Assembly: GCA_016710235.1 (NCBI GenBank)
Contig: JADJLG010000001.1
Coordinates: forward strand, 3,275,501-3,339,500
Reading direction: 5' to 3'
Length of the DNA: 64,000 bases
From: Saprospiraceae bacterium
GTDB lineage: Bacteria > Bacteroidota > Bacteroidia > Chitinophagales > Saprospiraceae
Positions 53,580 through 62,404 of the stretch are shown in pieces. A model generated the notes under the pieces. It was not told the origin of the DNA. It did no database searches and was given only the letters and a program-made list of their open reading frames with translations. The position numbers and the translations under genes were made by a program. How positions within the stretch are numbered: the stretch's first letter is position 1; the number at the start of each line of letters is the position of its first letter.

Positions 53580-55121
53580 TTATGGTATAAATATTTTTCC
53601 TGTCTGAGTTTTCCTATTTCTTGCTTCCAGTGTGTAGAAATATAATCCGGCAGCGTGATTACCGCTTCCCAAAGAAACTGATCCATTTTCTAAACTGACA
53701 ATTTGGCGCGAAGAAATTTTACCTTCAGGATTGTAAATTTTAAGTTCTACTTGATCAATTGTTTCGTTAGAAATAAGAACAAGCTCTCTATTTTCTAAAT
53801 CAAATCGGAGGCTTGCATTCCATGAATTCAGGTAGACATCATCTGATGCGGTTTTTACAGAAGTATTGTAAAAACTTTTTACAGTTGGGGTAAAGCAAAC
53901 GCTATTGGAATTGTAAGGAATGACCCTCCAATAATAACGCTTACTTGGTTTCAAATTTCTGAGTACAGTATCTACCCTAGTTGTTGTCCAACTTATAGTA
54001 TTCAAGGTGAAGCCAAATAATTCGGATACTTCAACGTAATAATTATCAGCATTTGTCACAGGTTCCCATTTAAAATAAACGGAATCATAAGACCATACTG
54101 AATCCAAAGGAGTAGTGTAATTGACTGCAGAGCTAATCGATGATTTTGGAGTATAAACAGGAGTTCTGAGATAAGATCTGCGAGGAGAATTGTAATCTAA
54201 GTTTATAGCTGACTTTTGTTCGCTCGAAAAAACGGCAAGACAATTCAAAAAATAACTCATCATATTATCTTCATCCGGATCCAAAATATGCCCTGCAGGA
54301 TCATCCACATTACCAGACCACTGGCATGAACCATTCCACCCGAATCCAAGATTATAATCAGCTTGGGTATCACAAAAGCCATCAGCTGCAATGTTGCAAT
54401 GCAATTTACCATTTGCATACAGCTTTGTTCTATCATAGTATTCAGTGAGAATATTACTACAAACATTATTCGGTGGATCTTGAGGGTCGAACGTTCCACA
54501 TTCCCAACCAAAAAATGTATGCGCTAATGAAAAGTAATGCCCAATTTCATGCGCTAATGTTGTGCCTTTAGAGTTTACATAATTCATATCTGCCACGATG
54601 TAATCGCCATTTGGACTATAAAATGCTAAAACGCCAGGTTCTGAAGCATTTGCTTTACTGGCGACGAAAATATTGATTGCATTATGATTAGCAGATCCAT
54701 TTGCAAGTGAAGACAAAGAAGCAGCACTTGTGGTGGCACTTGGGTCTGTATAAATATTAGTGTTGTTTGGACGCTTGATTTCTTTCAAATAAAAAACGAT
54801 GTCTTGATCTGCATATAATTTATTTATAGCACACAAATTATCAAACACATTCTTTGTTGTCAATCTACCTGTTCCATCATTCTTTGCATAAAGGTGATAT
54901 CTTACCGGAATATACCTTATTGCGCCGCTTCTCGGCGTGACTATTCCATTTGCAGCTTCTCTATTCTCCATCATTCTTTGCTTAATGATCATTTGATCTT
55001 CAATAGATGTACCGCAGGTGCCAATAATACCGGATTGAGTAAAGATTGAACCAGGAAGTAGAAAGCTCATTGCCAATACAACAAAAAGTCTTTCCAAAGA
55101 AATAATGATTGATTTTTTCAT
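53580..55121 (-). CDS. M43-type metalloprotease with Fn3 and T9SS sorting domain (second copy)
   Basis: A 513-residue secreted protein from ATG 55121 (TTG/ATG at 55160 adds 13 residues before the signal). Signal peptide FVVLAMSFLLPGSIFTQ. The zinc site reads TTLAHEIGHYFSLAHTFFGWECG, with the same spacing as the neighbouring copy. A Fn3-like domain (PLDSVWSYDSVYFKWEPV) and a sorting-domain tail follow (LKIYNPEGKISS, then AAGLYFYTLEARN). The N-terminal region (CGTSIEDQMIIKQRM) is similar in the other copy (CGTSHVDQQRMIDL). Probably co-transcribed or separately promoted; the element at 55139-55146 lies just upstream. Confidence 0.88.
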   Translation of the reverse strand: MKKSIIISLERLFVVLAMSFLLPGSIFTQSGIIGTCGTSIEDQMIIKQRMMENREAANGIVTPRSGAIRYIPVRYHLYAKNDGTGRLTTKNVFDNLCAINKLYADQDIVFYLKEIKRPNNTNIYTDPSATTSAASLSSLANGSANHNAINIFVASKANASEPGVLAFYSPNGDYIVADMNYVNSKGTTLAHEIGHYFSLAHTFFGWECGTFDPQDPPNNVCSNILTEYYDRTKLYANGKLHCNIAADGFCDTQADYNLGFGWNGSCQWSGNVDDPAGHILDPDEDNMMSYFLNCLAVFSSEQKSAINLDYNSPRRSYLRTPVYTPKSSISSAVNYTTPLDSVWSYDSVYFKWEPVTNADNYYVEVSELFGFTLNTISWTTTRVDTVLRNLKPSKRYYWRVIPYNSNSVCFTPTVKSFYNTSVKTASDDVYLNSWNASLRFDLENRELVLISNETIDQVELKIYNPEGKISSRQIVSLENGSVSLGSGNHAAGLYFYTLEARNRKTQTGKIFIP

Positions 55122-55138
55122 ATTTGTAAATAAAGCTG

Positions 55139-55146
55139 CAAAATTA
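55139..55146 (-). promoter_or_regulatory. -7 promoter element candidate for the upstream M43 protease
   Basis: Minus-strand TAATTTTG, an exact TAnnTTTG match, about 18 bases before ATG 55121. No -33 element at standard spacing. Confidence 0.35.
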
Positions 55147-55170
55147 AGATTTATTTCCACTTCGATACTG

Positions 55171-55178
55171 TAGTTTTG
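55171..55178 (+). promoter_or_regulatory. -7 promoter element candidate for mdh
   Basis: Plus-strand TAGTTTTG, an exact TAnnTTTG match, 39 bases before ATG 55218. It lies 24 bases from the opposite-strand element, so both divergent genes appear to be driven from this 96-base gap. Confidence 0.4.
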
Positions 55179-55217
55179 TGGCGCAAAAAACAGGTTTTAC
55201 TTAAATAACGTACAGAA

Positions 55218-56153
55218 ATGAACAAAGTTACCGTAATCGGCGCTGGAAATGTTGGTGCAACAGTTGCAAATGTCCTCGCCCATAGAGATTTTATAAAGGA
55301 AATCGTCCTGGTGGACATTAAAAGTGAAATGGCCCAAGGGAAAGCTCTGGACACTTGCCAACAGGCTCCAATAGATTATTACTCTACAAGAGTTATCGGA
55401 ACTGACAATTATGAGGCCACTAAAGATTCTGATATCATCGTTATTACCGCAGGTTTACCTAGAAAACCAGGCATGTCACGTGACGACTTAATTTCTACAA
55501 ATGCTGGAATTGTGAACTCGGTGACCAAATCCTGTATGGCCTATAGCAAAAATCCTATCATTATTGTAGTTTCAAACCCTCTGGATGTCATGACTTATGC
55601 TGCACACCAAGTGAGTGGCTTGCCGGCAAACCGCATTATTGGTATGGCAGGTATACTGGATACTGCAAGATATAGAGCATTTCTGTCTGAAGCCTTAAAT
55701 GTTTCTCCAAAAGATATCCAAGCTATCTTGATGGGAGGACATGGTGACAGCATGGTTCCACTTCCAAGATATACAACTGTTGCAGGGATTCCTGTAACAG
55801 AATTGATTGATTCTGCTAGACTAAATGAGATTGTAGAAAGAACAAAATATGGAGGTGGAGAATTGGTGAAATTGATGGGAACTTCTGCTTGGTATGCACC
55901 TGGAGCCGCTGCCGCACAAATGGTAGAGGCCATTCTCAAAGACGAAAACAGAATCTTCCCATGTTGCGTTAAATTATCGGGTCAATACGGCATTGATGGA
56001 GTATTTGTAGGCGTACCTGTGAAATTAGGTAGAAATGGAGTAGAACAAATTCTTGAAATTCCTCTTTCTCCAGACGAAAAAACTCTTCTAGACAAATCTG
56101 CTACAGAAGTTAGGTCAACGATGGATGTGTACGACAATCTCCCCAAAGCCTGA
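55218..56153 (+). CDS. mdh: malate dehydrogenase
   Basis: NAD-dependent oxidation of malate to oxaloacetate in the TCA cycle. 311 residues with the lactate/malate dehydrogenase landmarks: KVTVIGAGNVGATVANVLA (dinucleotide fold), GLPRKPGMSRDDLISTNAGI (active-site loop, Arg residues), VSNPLDVMTYAAH and LMGGHGDSMVPLPRYTT (catalytic His). The sequence is the LDH-like type III MDH of Bacteroidota. It stands alone; a divergent promoter region precedes it. Confidence 0.97.
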   Translation: MNKVTVIGAGNVGATVANVLAHRDFIKEIVLVDIKSEMAQGKALDTCQQAPIDYYSTRVIGTDNYEATKDSDIIVITAGLPRKPGMSRDDLISTNAGIVNSVTKSCMAYSKNPIIIVVSNPLDVMTYAAHQVSGLPANRIIGMAGILDTARYRAFLSEALNVSPKDIQAILMGGHGDSMVPLPRYTTVAGIPVTELIDSARLNEIVERTKYGGGELVKLMGTSAWYAPGAAAAQMVEAILKDENRIFPCCVKLSGQYGIDGVFVGVPVKLGRNGVEQILEIPLSPDEKTLLDKSATEVRSTMDVYDNLPKA

Positions 56154-56259
56154 TCGCTACAAATAGAGAATTTTAAACTCTTTTTGCTTAACTGAAATTC
56201 AATTGTAAAAGCAAAGACTTTGCCGGCAAACAAAATTGTCCTGCCAATGTTATGCAATT

Positions 56260-56358
56260 ATGAAAGTGCCGCCAATAATATTCAGACAGATGAAAACTGA
56301 TACCGGTTTTACAGTTTCTGAATTGTCAAAATCGAATCGTATCCTACTTGTTTTTTGA
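56260..56358 (+). pseudogene. AhpC/TSA-like protein N-terminal fragment (frameshifted gene)
   Basis: From ATG 56260 (or ATG 56290, KTDTGFTVSELSKSNRILLVF) this frame carries the beginning of a thioredoxin-fold protein and stops at TGA 56356-56358 just after LLVF. The expected LRHFGC continues in the next frame. The break is in a T6 run (56351-56356); seven T residues would give RILLVFLRHFGCIFCREAL, the standard form of this family. It is either a real indel or a miscounted run. Confidence 0.78.
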
Positions 56359-56828
56359 GGCATTTCGGCTGTATTTTCTGTAGAGAAGCACTGGACGATT
56401 TGAGTAAAATAAAAACTCAACTCGAACGCCAGAATCAAAATGTTGTCTTTGTACATATGGCATCGCCTGAAAAGGCAAGCCCATACTTCTCCAAATATAA
56501 TCTGGACACGGCACACAAAATCGCTGATCAGGATTGTACTTTCTACCATGCTTTCGGTTTAATGAAAGGAACATTCAATCAACTTTTTGGATTTCACAGT
56601 TGGCTCAGAGGTATTGAAGCGGGAATTATCAGAGGACATGGCATGAGTGCCCAATTGGGTGATGGGTTCCAGATGCCCGGTGTTTTTGTCATCGAAAATG
56701 ATGAAGTTGTAAGTCATTTTATTCACACAAAAGTTTCTGACAAACCAGATTACTTGTCTATGGTGTTGGATCGAACTACTGGTCCTTCGACTCCTATGGT
56801 AAAATGGAGGAGGATGTCTGCAAAATGA
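56355..56828 (+). CDS. AhpC/TSA-like (peroxiredoxin-like) protein, main part of a frameshifted gene
   Basis: A 139-150-residue piece of a thioredoxin-fold protein. RHFGCIFCREALDDL provides a CxxC-type pair at the usual position. VFVHMASPEKASPYFSKYNL, then HGMSAQLGDGFQMPGVFVI complete the fold. The family comprises peroxiredoxin-like proteins whose reductant and substrate are unclear. The apparent TTG start at 56355 is an artefact of the frame break; the true start lies upstream at 56260-56290. About 190 residues in total if joined. Confidence 0.82.
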   Translation: MRHFGCIFCREALDDLSKIKTQLERQNQNVVFVHMASPEKASPYFSKYNLDTAHKIADQDCTFYHAFGLMKGTFNQLFGFHSWLRGIEAGIIRGHGMSAQLGDGFQMPGVFVIENDEVVSHFIHTKVSDKPDYLSMVLDRTTGPSTPMVKWRRMSAK

Positions 56829-56891
56829 TTTAAGATTTTCAAAATTTTTTTGACTTATAAAATCTATCTCCAAGGAGTGCGTTTAACGTGA

Positions 56892-57794
56892 ATGAAGTAC
56901 CTGTTTAAAGTATTAATCGTTGCATTTTTTTCCAAACTGAGTTCAGTTAATGGTCAAACTGCCATTTGGACTAAAGCAGATAGTTTATTATTCTATTCTG
57001 ATGCAATGCTAACTTGCACGGTGCCTAAATTCCGGGAAGCTGCTGCTGAAAAATTCAAGCCTCTGCTTTTGGAATATTTAAATGCCGTAAAACCAAGTGA
57101 CGATAATTTAAATTTTGAAAATCGAATTGCTGTCATTCAACCCTCCAACCAAGATTTTACACTTTACTCGTGGCAGTACCAATCCCAAGAAAATGAATGG
57201 AAATATGAAGCAGTCATCAGGTGGAGAACTGGAAGAATCACTGAACTAACCAGGGAGATCAGAGATTATAATCGCATACGAATGGAGGTTTTTGGAGAAT
57301 CAAATTGGTATGGCGCCATGTATTATTTTATATTACCCATTCTTGAAAACACAAAAAATGAGTACACTCTTTTCGGTTTTGCTCAAGATCAACAAGATTA
57401 TAAATACAAAATTATAGAAACAATCACTGTAGAGGATGAAAAATTGACATTTGGTAAACCCATATATCGAATTTCAGACGATCAAGGGGGAACTGACAAG
57501 TTTTTCAGACAAGTCATCCCCTATTCAAAAGAATCAAATTGTGTTGTTGAGTTCAATGAGGCAGAAAATGAAATACAATATGACCATATAGCCACTATAA
57601 CAGACAACTTCACACCAGCCAACAAAATCCTTAAAATACCAGACGGTAGCTATGAAAGCTTGTCGTGGACGGGTACATTTTGGAAGCATGATCCGCACCT
57701 CAAAATCGAGCCATTGAATCAAGCACCACGCACCAAGCCGGTATTGGGTAATGATAATAAAGATATCCTGGGTAGGGATTTGAAAAAAAAATGA
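56892..57794 (+). CDS. secreted protein, unknown function
   Basis: A 300-residue exported protein. Signal peptide LFKVLIVAFFSKLSSVNGQ. The mature part has LLFYSDAMLTCTVPKFREAAAEKFKPLL, YSWQYQSQENEWKYEAVIRWRTG and NWYGAMYYFILPILEN, a strand-rich region, and a charged tail KDILGRDLKKK. I do not recognise a named family, although the sequence looks conserved rather than random. An AAGGAG (56872-56877) lies 14 bases before the ATG, a rare Shine-Dalgarno-like match for this genome, though the spacing is long. It ends three bases before the convergent tilS gene. Confidence 0.72.
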   Translation: MKYLFKVLIVAFFSKLSSVNGQTAIWTKADSLLFYSDAMLTCTVPKFREAAAEKFKPLLLEYLNAVKPSDDNLNFENRIAVIQPSNQDFTLYSWQYQSQENEWKYEAVIRWRTGRITELTREIRDYNRIRMEVFGESNWYGAMYYFILPILENTKNEYTLFGFAQDQQDYKYKIIETITVEDEKLTFGKPIYRISDDQGGTDKFFRQVIPYSKESNCVVEFNEAENEIQYDHIATITDNFTPANKILKIPDGSYESLSWTGTFWKHDPHLKIEPLNQAPRTKPVLGNDNKDILGRDLKKK

Positions 57795-57797
57795 ATT

Positions 57798-59120
57798 CTA
57801 TTTCCTTTCCTTCCAAAAGCGGACACTGAAAATCATTTCTGTTCGCTCATCAACTCTCACTTCTTCTGAAATTAAATGTGGTATTACTGCAACTATTTTC
57901 TCTGAATCTTGAAGAATAACCGCATTCATTTTTTCATGCTGTGCCAATTTTTTGTTTGAAAAAATATCTTGTAGTTTTTTAGTGCCTATTGTCATACCAA
58001 ACGGTTTCATGCGATCTCCCGACTCCCATTGACGCAAGACTAATCTCTCTGAGATTTTGGCCATGTCCCCATAGAGCATGTTTGTTTGAAATTTGCTTGT
58101 GTATTGTTTCAGGTGCTCTTTAGGAAAAATTTCTATTTCTAGATTCCAATTTGCGAATTTTAATTTTTGAGCTTCTAACTTAAAAGTTTCGGTTTGATTG
58201 AACTCCGAATTTAAATCAAGGAAAATCCAAATCCAGTCTCTATCTATTCTAATAAGTTTGTCATTCTTAACAGCAGTAAATTGGGCTCCGGTATGCGTGT
58301 TTTTATCCAAAATCAGATTTATTTGTTCATACCCGAAGCCTATTTCCAAAAAATACCTGCTGAGAAAGTACCTGTGGTCATAGCGTGATAATTTGAACAC
58401 TTCTTTTCCTTCGTCCGATACATTTATTTTTCTCCATTGATCATATTGGTCATCTAATATTTCTGAAGCATCTTGGATCAAACATACACTTTTCACCACA
58501 TTCATACTGAAATGAGGCAATCGATCTTCTATAGCAGGAATGATGGTATTCCGAAAAAAATTTCTCAAATACTCAGACTTTAGATTTGATTCGTCATGAT
58601 TATAAAGAATGCCATGATTTTGTGCATAAGTTTCAATTAATTTTGGATCACAGCTTAAAAGAGGCCGGAGAATATTACCCTGTAATGCTGGTATTGATTT
58701 CAGCCCCAAAATTCCTGAACCTCTGCTCAGATTCATCAAAAAAGTCTCTACTAAGTCAGCACTGTGATGCGCAGTGATTATCCATTTACAGCTTTCTTTG
58801 GCAGCAATTTCTAAAAAAAACTGGTACCTGATTCTTCTAGCATTTTCCTGCAAGTTTCCAGGAACCAAATCCCCCGGTTCAATTGATTTTACGGCACATT
58901 CAATTTTGTGTGTTTCACACCAAGCTTTAACCAAAGCTTCGTCTTTATCAGAATCCAGACGTAAATGGTAATTAACATGAGCCACCATTATATGATATCC
59001 CAAATCAAACATCAGGTGGAGGAGTACCATAGAATCTCTTCCACCGCTCACACAAAGCAAAAGTTTGTCTTCTTGCTTGATAAAACCCTGATTTTGAATA
59101 ATTTTGTGGAGTGAATTCAT
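57798..59120 (-). CDS. tilS: tRNA(Ile)-lysidine synthase
   Basis: Adds lysine to C34 of tRNA(Ile2), changing its decoding from AUG to AUA; essential in most bacteria. The 440 residues have the N-terminal ATP-pyrophosphatase motif CVSGGRDSMVLLHLM (residues 23-37), VAHVNYHLR, WIITAHHSADLVETFLMNLSRG, and the TilS C-terminal region (GDRMKPFGM, KKLQDIF). Length is normal. It is divergent from the small lipoprotein gene. Confidence 0.94.
   Translation of the reverse strand: MNSLHKIIQNQGFIKQEDKLLLCVSGGRDSMVLLHLMFDLGYHIMVAHVNYHLRLDSDKDEALVKAWCETHKIECAVKSIEPGDLVPGNLQENARRIRYQFFLEIAAKESCKWIITAHHSADLVETFLMNLSRGSGILGLKSIPALQGNILRPLLSCDPKLIETYAQNHGILYNHDESNLKSEYLRNFFRNTIIPAIEDRLPHFSMNVVKSVCLIQDASEILDDQYDQWRKINVSDEGKEVFKLSRYDHRYFLSRYFLEIGFGYEQINLILDKNTHTGAQFTAVKNDKLIRIDRDWIWIFLDLNSEFNQTETFKLEAQKLKFANWNLEIEIFPKEHLKQYTSKFQTNMLYGDMAKISERLVLRQWESGDRMKPFGMTIGTKKLQDIFSNKKLAQHEKMNAVILQDSEKIVAVIPHLISEEVRVDERTEMIFSVRFWKERK
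59076..59106 (+). promoter_or_regulatory. promoter candidate for the small lipoprotein gene
   Basis: CTTG at 59076-59079, a 19-base spacer and TAATTTTG at 59099-59106 (exact TAnnTTTG). It overlaps the first codons of tilS on the other strand and would give a leader of about 30 bases before ATG 59143. Confidence 0.45.
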
Positions 59121-59142
59121 TGTTCAAATATCCGATATATTC

Positions 59143-59679
59143 ATGAAAACTAAATTATTGCTACTTACATTAGTCGTTAGCTATGCTGCTTGCAAACATG
59201 ATCCCAGATCCAATCAAACTACTGCCCCACCGGTTGTTCAAGACAACACAACGAAAGAGGAAGCTGTTCCATCAGTAAAAGTCGCATTTGCAAAAATAGA
59301 CAATGATTTTCTCAATAGGGTTCGTGATCAAAAACCCGCACCAATGATTACAGACTCTATTTGGCATCATTACGTAGGTATATCTATCCGAATCAAAGAC
59401 CCGTTAATCTATAAAGGTGATTGGATTGATTTACTTCCAGGAGGTGATTATAAATCCGGAAAGTACAGTCGTACTTTGGACCAAGGAAAATTTGTTTTTG
59501 ATGAACTGAGCCAAAAACTTGAATTGAGATCATCCCAGCAAGACAGCTCATCTGAATGGAGGGTCAAAGTTGATCCTGATGCTATGCTGTTGATTGGAAC
59601 AGAAAAATACCAAAACAATCCTTGGCAGATCAAACTAGTTCGCAAATACGCGATTCCTTCAGAGTCATCAGGCAATTAG
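59143..59679 (+). CDS. small lipoprotein, unknown function
   Basis: A 178-residue protein from ATG 59143 (ATG 59104 would add 13 residues that overlap tilS and hide the signal). KLLLLTLVVSYAACKHDP is a lipoprotein signal with Cys18 as the lipidated residue. After a low-complexity linker (SNQTTAPPVVQDNTT) comes a beta-rich domain with WIDLLPGGDYKSGKYSRTLDQGKF and WRVKVDPDAMLLIGTEKY. I do not recognise a family. It is the only plus-strand gene between tilS and the aldo/keto reductase. Confidence 0.7.
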   Translation: MKTKLLLLTLVVSYAACKHDPRSNQTTAPPVVQDNTTKEEAVPSVKVAFAKIDNDFLNRVRDQKPAPMITDSIWHHYVGISIRIKDPLIYKGDWIDLLPGGDYKSGKYSRTLDQGKFVFDELSQKLELRSSQQDSSSEWRVKVDPDAMLLIGTEKYQNNPWQIKLVRKYAIPSESSGN

Positions 59680-59734
59680 TTCAATTCAACTTCTACTTGG
59701 GATTCATTAGTACTAATCACGTGGTGAGTTGAAA

Positions 59735-60718
59735 TCAATATTGTGGAAGTAAAGGTTTGTTTTCGAGTATCTTCTCTACTTGTTTATTGAGTTCTTCAGT
59801 GAAGTAAGGCAGCACTTCCAAGGCCCCAAGATTTTCTTCTAATTGGCTGAGTCTGGATGCTCCTAATATTACAGTACTTACATTTGGATTTTGTGCGCAC
59901 CATGCAATCGCAAAGGGAGCCAAACTGACACCCAGGCGATCTGCGAGTGTTTTCAAACGTTCAACCTTGGACATTTGATCGTTAACAAGCGTTTTTTCAC
60001 GAAGCCAGCTGAGTTCCGGTCTTGCAAGTCTAGAATCTTGAGGAACCTCATTCAAGTACCTGCCAGACAACAATCCACTAGCCAAAGGGGACCAAATCGT
60101 GGTTCCCAGCCCAACCGTTTTATAAACTTGCAAGTAATCTGCTTCCACTTTTTGCCTACAAAACATATTATATTGGACTTGATCCATTGTAGGGGCGATC
60201 AATCTGAGTTCTCGAGCAATCATGTGAGCTTCCATAATTTCTTGTGCAGACCATTCGGATGTGCCCCAATACAATATTTTACCTTGTTGAAGGAGAGTAT
60301 TCATTGCCCAAACCGTTTCTTCAATAGGGGTGTTTTTGTCTGGTCTGTGAGCAAAATAAAGATCCAGATAGTCCACTTGAAGTCTTGTCAAAGCTTCATT
60401 GCAAGCTTCAATGACGTGCTTTCTACTCAAACCGGTTTGGTTTGGTAGTTTGCCGCCCCTTCCAAAAAAAACTTTCGAGGAAACCAAGTAACTGGTTCTA
60501 TCCCAAGCCATTTTTTTCAGGATTCTGCCCATAACCACCTCTGACTGACCACTTCCGTATATTTCTGCATTGTCAAAAAAATTAACTCCGCTGTCATATG
60601 CCTTTTTCATCAAGGCTTCAGAAGTAGTATCGTCAATCTGGTTTCCAAAAGTTACCCAGCTTCCAAAGGAGAGCAGACTTACCTGCAATCCCGATTTTCC
60701 GAGTCTGCGATATAGCAT
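59735..60718 (-). CDS. aldo/keto reductase (Kv-beta-like)
   Basis: A 327-residue NADPH-dependent oxidoreductase with the AKR barrel: YRRLGKSGLQVSLLSFGSW, FFDNAEIYGSGQSEVVMG (catalytic Asp and Tyr), SSKVFFGRGGKLPNQTGLSRKH (catalytic Lys), DYLDLYFAHRPD (His), and a C-terminal NPNVSTVILGASRLSQLEENLGALE. This branch is close to the beta-subunits of voltage-gated potassium channels and to YghZ-type reductases; the substrate is not known. It is a single gene, with a terminator upstream for the following gene. Confidence 0.92.
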   Translation of the reverse strand: MLYRRLGKSGLQVSLLSFGSWVTFGNQIDDTTSEALMKKAYDSGVNFFDNAEIYGSGQSEVVMGRILKKMAWDRTSYLVSSKVFFGRGGKLPNQTGLSRKHVIEACNEALTRLQVDYLDLYFAHRPDKNTPIEETVWAMNTLLQQGKILYWGTSEWSAQEIMEAHMIARELRLIAPTMDQVQYNMFCRQKVEADYLQVYKTVGLGTTIWSPLASGLLSGRYLNEVPQDSRLARPELSWLREKTLVNDQMSKVERLKTLADRLGVSLAPFAIAWCAQNPNVSTVILGASRLSQLEENLGALEVLPYFTEELNKQVEKILENKPLLPQY

Positions 60719-60751
60719 TTCAATGATTTATTTGGTTATGTACAAAAACAA

Positions 60752-60785
60752 GAAGAGGTTGTCTAAGTTTATAGACAACCTCTTC
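60752..60785 (-). terminator. intrinsic terminator of the T9SS hydrolase gene
   Basis: A perfect 14-base-pair stem (60752-60765 with 60772-60785) around a six-base loop. On the minus strand the stem is followed by TTGTTTTTG. It lies 24 bases after the stop of the 60809-62377 gene and before the aldo/keto reductase promoter region. Confidence 0.8.
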
Positions 60786-60808
60786 AATATTGAGATTTTG
60801 TTTAAGAA

Positions 60809-62377
60809 TTAATTTTCAAACACAATTTGTTTTGAAATCGTCTTGCCTTGGAGGTGAATTCTGGTCAAATACACACCTGCACCCAATTGGTTGCGAGGCA
60901 TGTTAAATCCTGAATTATTAATATCAGTATGGGCTTTCACCAACCGACCCTGCATATCATACACATAGATAGACTGAATAACTTCAGGGTTTTTTACTGA
61001 GAAATAAACTGAAGAAACAGCTGGATTTGGTGAAATACTCAAACCAACTTGTTCTGCAGAAACTTCTTTATTGTCCACGTAGGTACAACCCAGACCCATT
61101 GCAGCACAAGCTCTTGGCAAGAAGAGCGCAAAAGCAGTATCCAAGTATCTTCTACCTTTTGCCTGAGACATGTCAGGATTGGTTTGAAGGCCGCTAAAGT
61201 GCAATGTATCTGCATTAAAATTAGTACCTCTTGTTTGATTTACAAATGCCACAACATTTCTAAGCGTTGGCAAATCCCACCAGTCCCAAGGTGAACCTTG
61301 GAAAGGAGGTAAATTTAAGCCATAAAAATGATCATCGCCCATTTGTATCCTTTGTCCAGTCAATGGAATCAGGATATTAGTAGCTTTCTGAACTTCAATT
61401 TGTGCTTCAAGAGGATCCTTACCATCAGGGATTGTATTTAATACTGCATTCGAACCTAGTTTATTGGCTAACTCTATCGCTTTTCTGGTTCCTATGACGT
61501 TTACAACAAATTCTCTAGTGGTTGGTACTATAACAGCTCCTTCATAATATGGTGCAAAAAAGTCATTTACACAGTGCATTCCTGAATACGCCGGTTCTAC
61601 TGCTTCACCATCCAACCAACTGGAATCACCTAGTGCTCCACCCAAATTAAATGCGAACTGAAAATTTGAACTGTAACCTGGATGGTTCGGCAAACAAAGA
61701 ACTGCCTGAGAAGTACCATAAATATTACCAAAAATTGTGCTGTCGATATAAGGCTTCAAATCCACACTATTGATAAATTTATCCAATACAACTTCGTTAA
61801 AATCGTTCAAAGACCCTGCTCCAAAAGAAAGATATCCACCTGTACCTACACCATACACAGCAATCTTGTTCGGGTCAATACCAAAAGCATTTCCTCCTTC
61901 AGCAACCGATTTTTTAAAATAGCGAATACAGCTTCTTGTGTCCTGGATACCCCGATACGCAGCCTGGAGCAATGTACTTGTACGCACATTTACATCAGGA
62001 GCAGTAGGCAACCAACCCAATCTGTAAGTATAAGCTGCAACAACGAATCCTCGTGCTGCTAGATACTTGGCTGCGGCAGTCACAGTGGAGTCAGATCTAC
62101 TACCGGTAATCTGACCATTGTAAAGTGGTGGAAGAAAACTTCCAGTATGCGCAATTAATACGAGGGGTCGGTCAGTTCTTGTATCCCCTTCTGGTTCATA
62201 CAAATCGAACTTAAGATCTTCAGGTGCAGGAGTACCGTTCGCAGTTAATACGGTGATGTTGTTACCATACACAAGATTAGGGGTTACTTTCACCCCGAAC
62301 ATCGCATCCAGGTAGCGATTTTGCGCTTGGAGGAAGAAGGAACATAATAAAAAAGCAATGGCGTAAATTTTTTTCAT
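60809..62377 (-). CDS. alpha/beta-hydrolase-fold secreted protein with T9SS sorting domain
   Basis: A 522-residue secreted protein. Signal peptide IYAIAFLLCSFFLQAQ. The core resembles carboxylesterases and PHB-depolymerase-like enzymes: FDLYEPEGDTRTDRPLVLIAHTGSF, AKYLAARGFVVAAYTYRLGW and AYRGIQDTRSCIRYFKKSV. The segment expected to be GxSxGG reads YGVGTGGYLSFG, so the nucleophile serine is missing; a different residue or no catalysis is implied. A T9SS sorting domain ends it (SISPNPAVSSVYF, then GAGVYLTRI). The gene is alone, with a clear terminator. Confidence 0.8.
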   Translation of the reverse strand: MKKIYAIAFLLCSFFLQAQNRYLDAMFGVKVTPNLVYGNNITVLTANGTPAPEDLKFDLYEPEGDTRTDRPLVLIAHTGSFLPPLYNGQITGSRSDSTVTAAAKYLAARGFVVAAYTYRLGWLPTAPDVNVRTSTLLQAAYRGIQDTRSCIRYFKKSVAEGGNAFGIDPNKIAVYGVGTGGYLSFGAGSLNDFNEVVLDKFINSVDLKPYIDSTIFGNIYGTSQAVLCLPNHPGYSSNFQFAFNLGGALGDSSWLDGEAVEPAYSGMHCVNDFFAPYYEGAVIVPTTREFVVNVIGTRKAIELANKLGSNAVLNTIPDGKDPLEAQIEVQKATNILIPLTGQRIQMGDDHFYGLNLPPFQGSPWDWWDLPTLRNVVAFVNQTRGTNFNADTLHFSGLQTNPDMSQAKGRRYLDTAFALFLPRACAAMGLGCTYVDNKEVSAEQVGLSISPNPAVSSVYFSVKNPEVIQSIYVYDMQGRLVKAHTDINNSGFNMPRNQLGAGVYLTRIHLQGKTISKQIVFEN

Positions 62378-62404
62378 TTTTTAATATTAATGGTTAACAA
62401 ATAT

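Noticed and set aside
59891..60448. 185-residue plus-strand ORF inside the aldo/keto reductase gene
   Set aside because: It is antisense to a well-supported enzyme gene and shows no motif.
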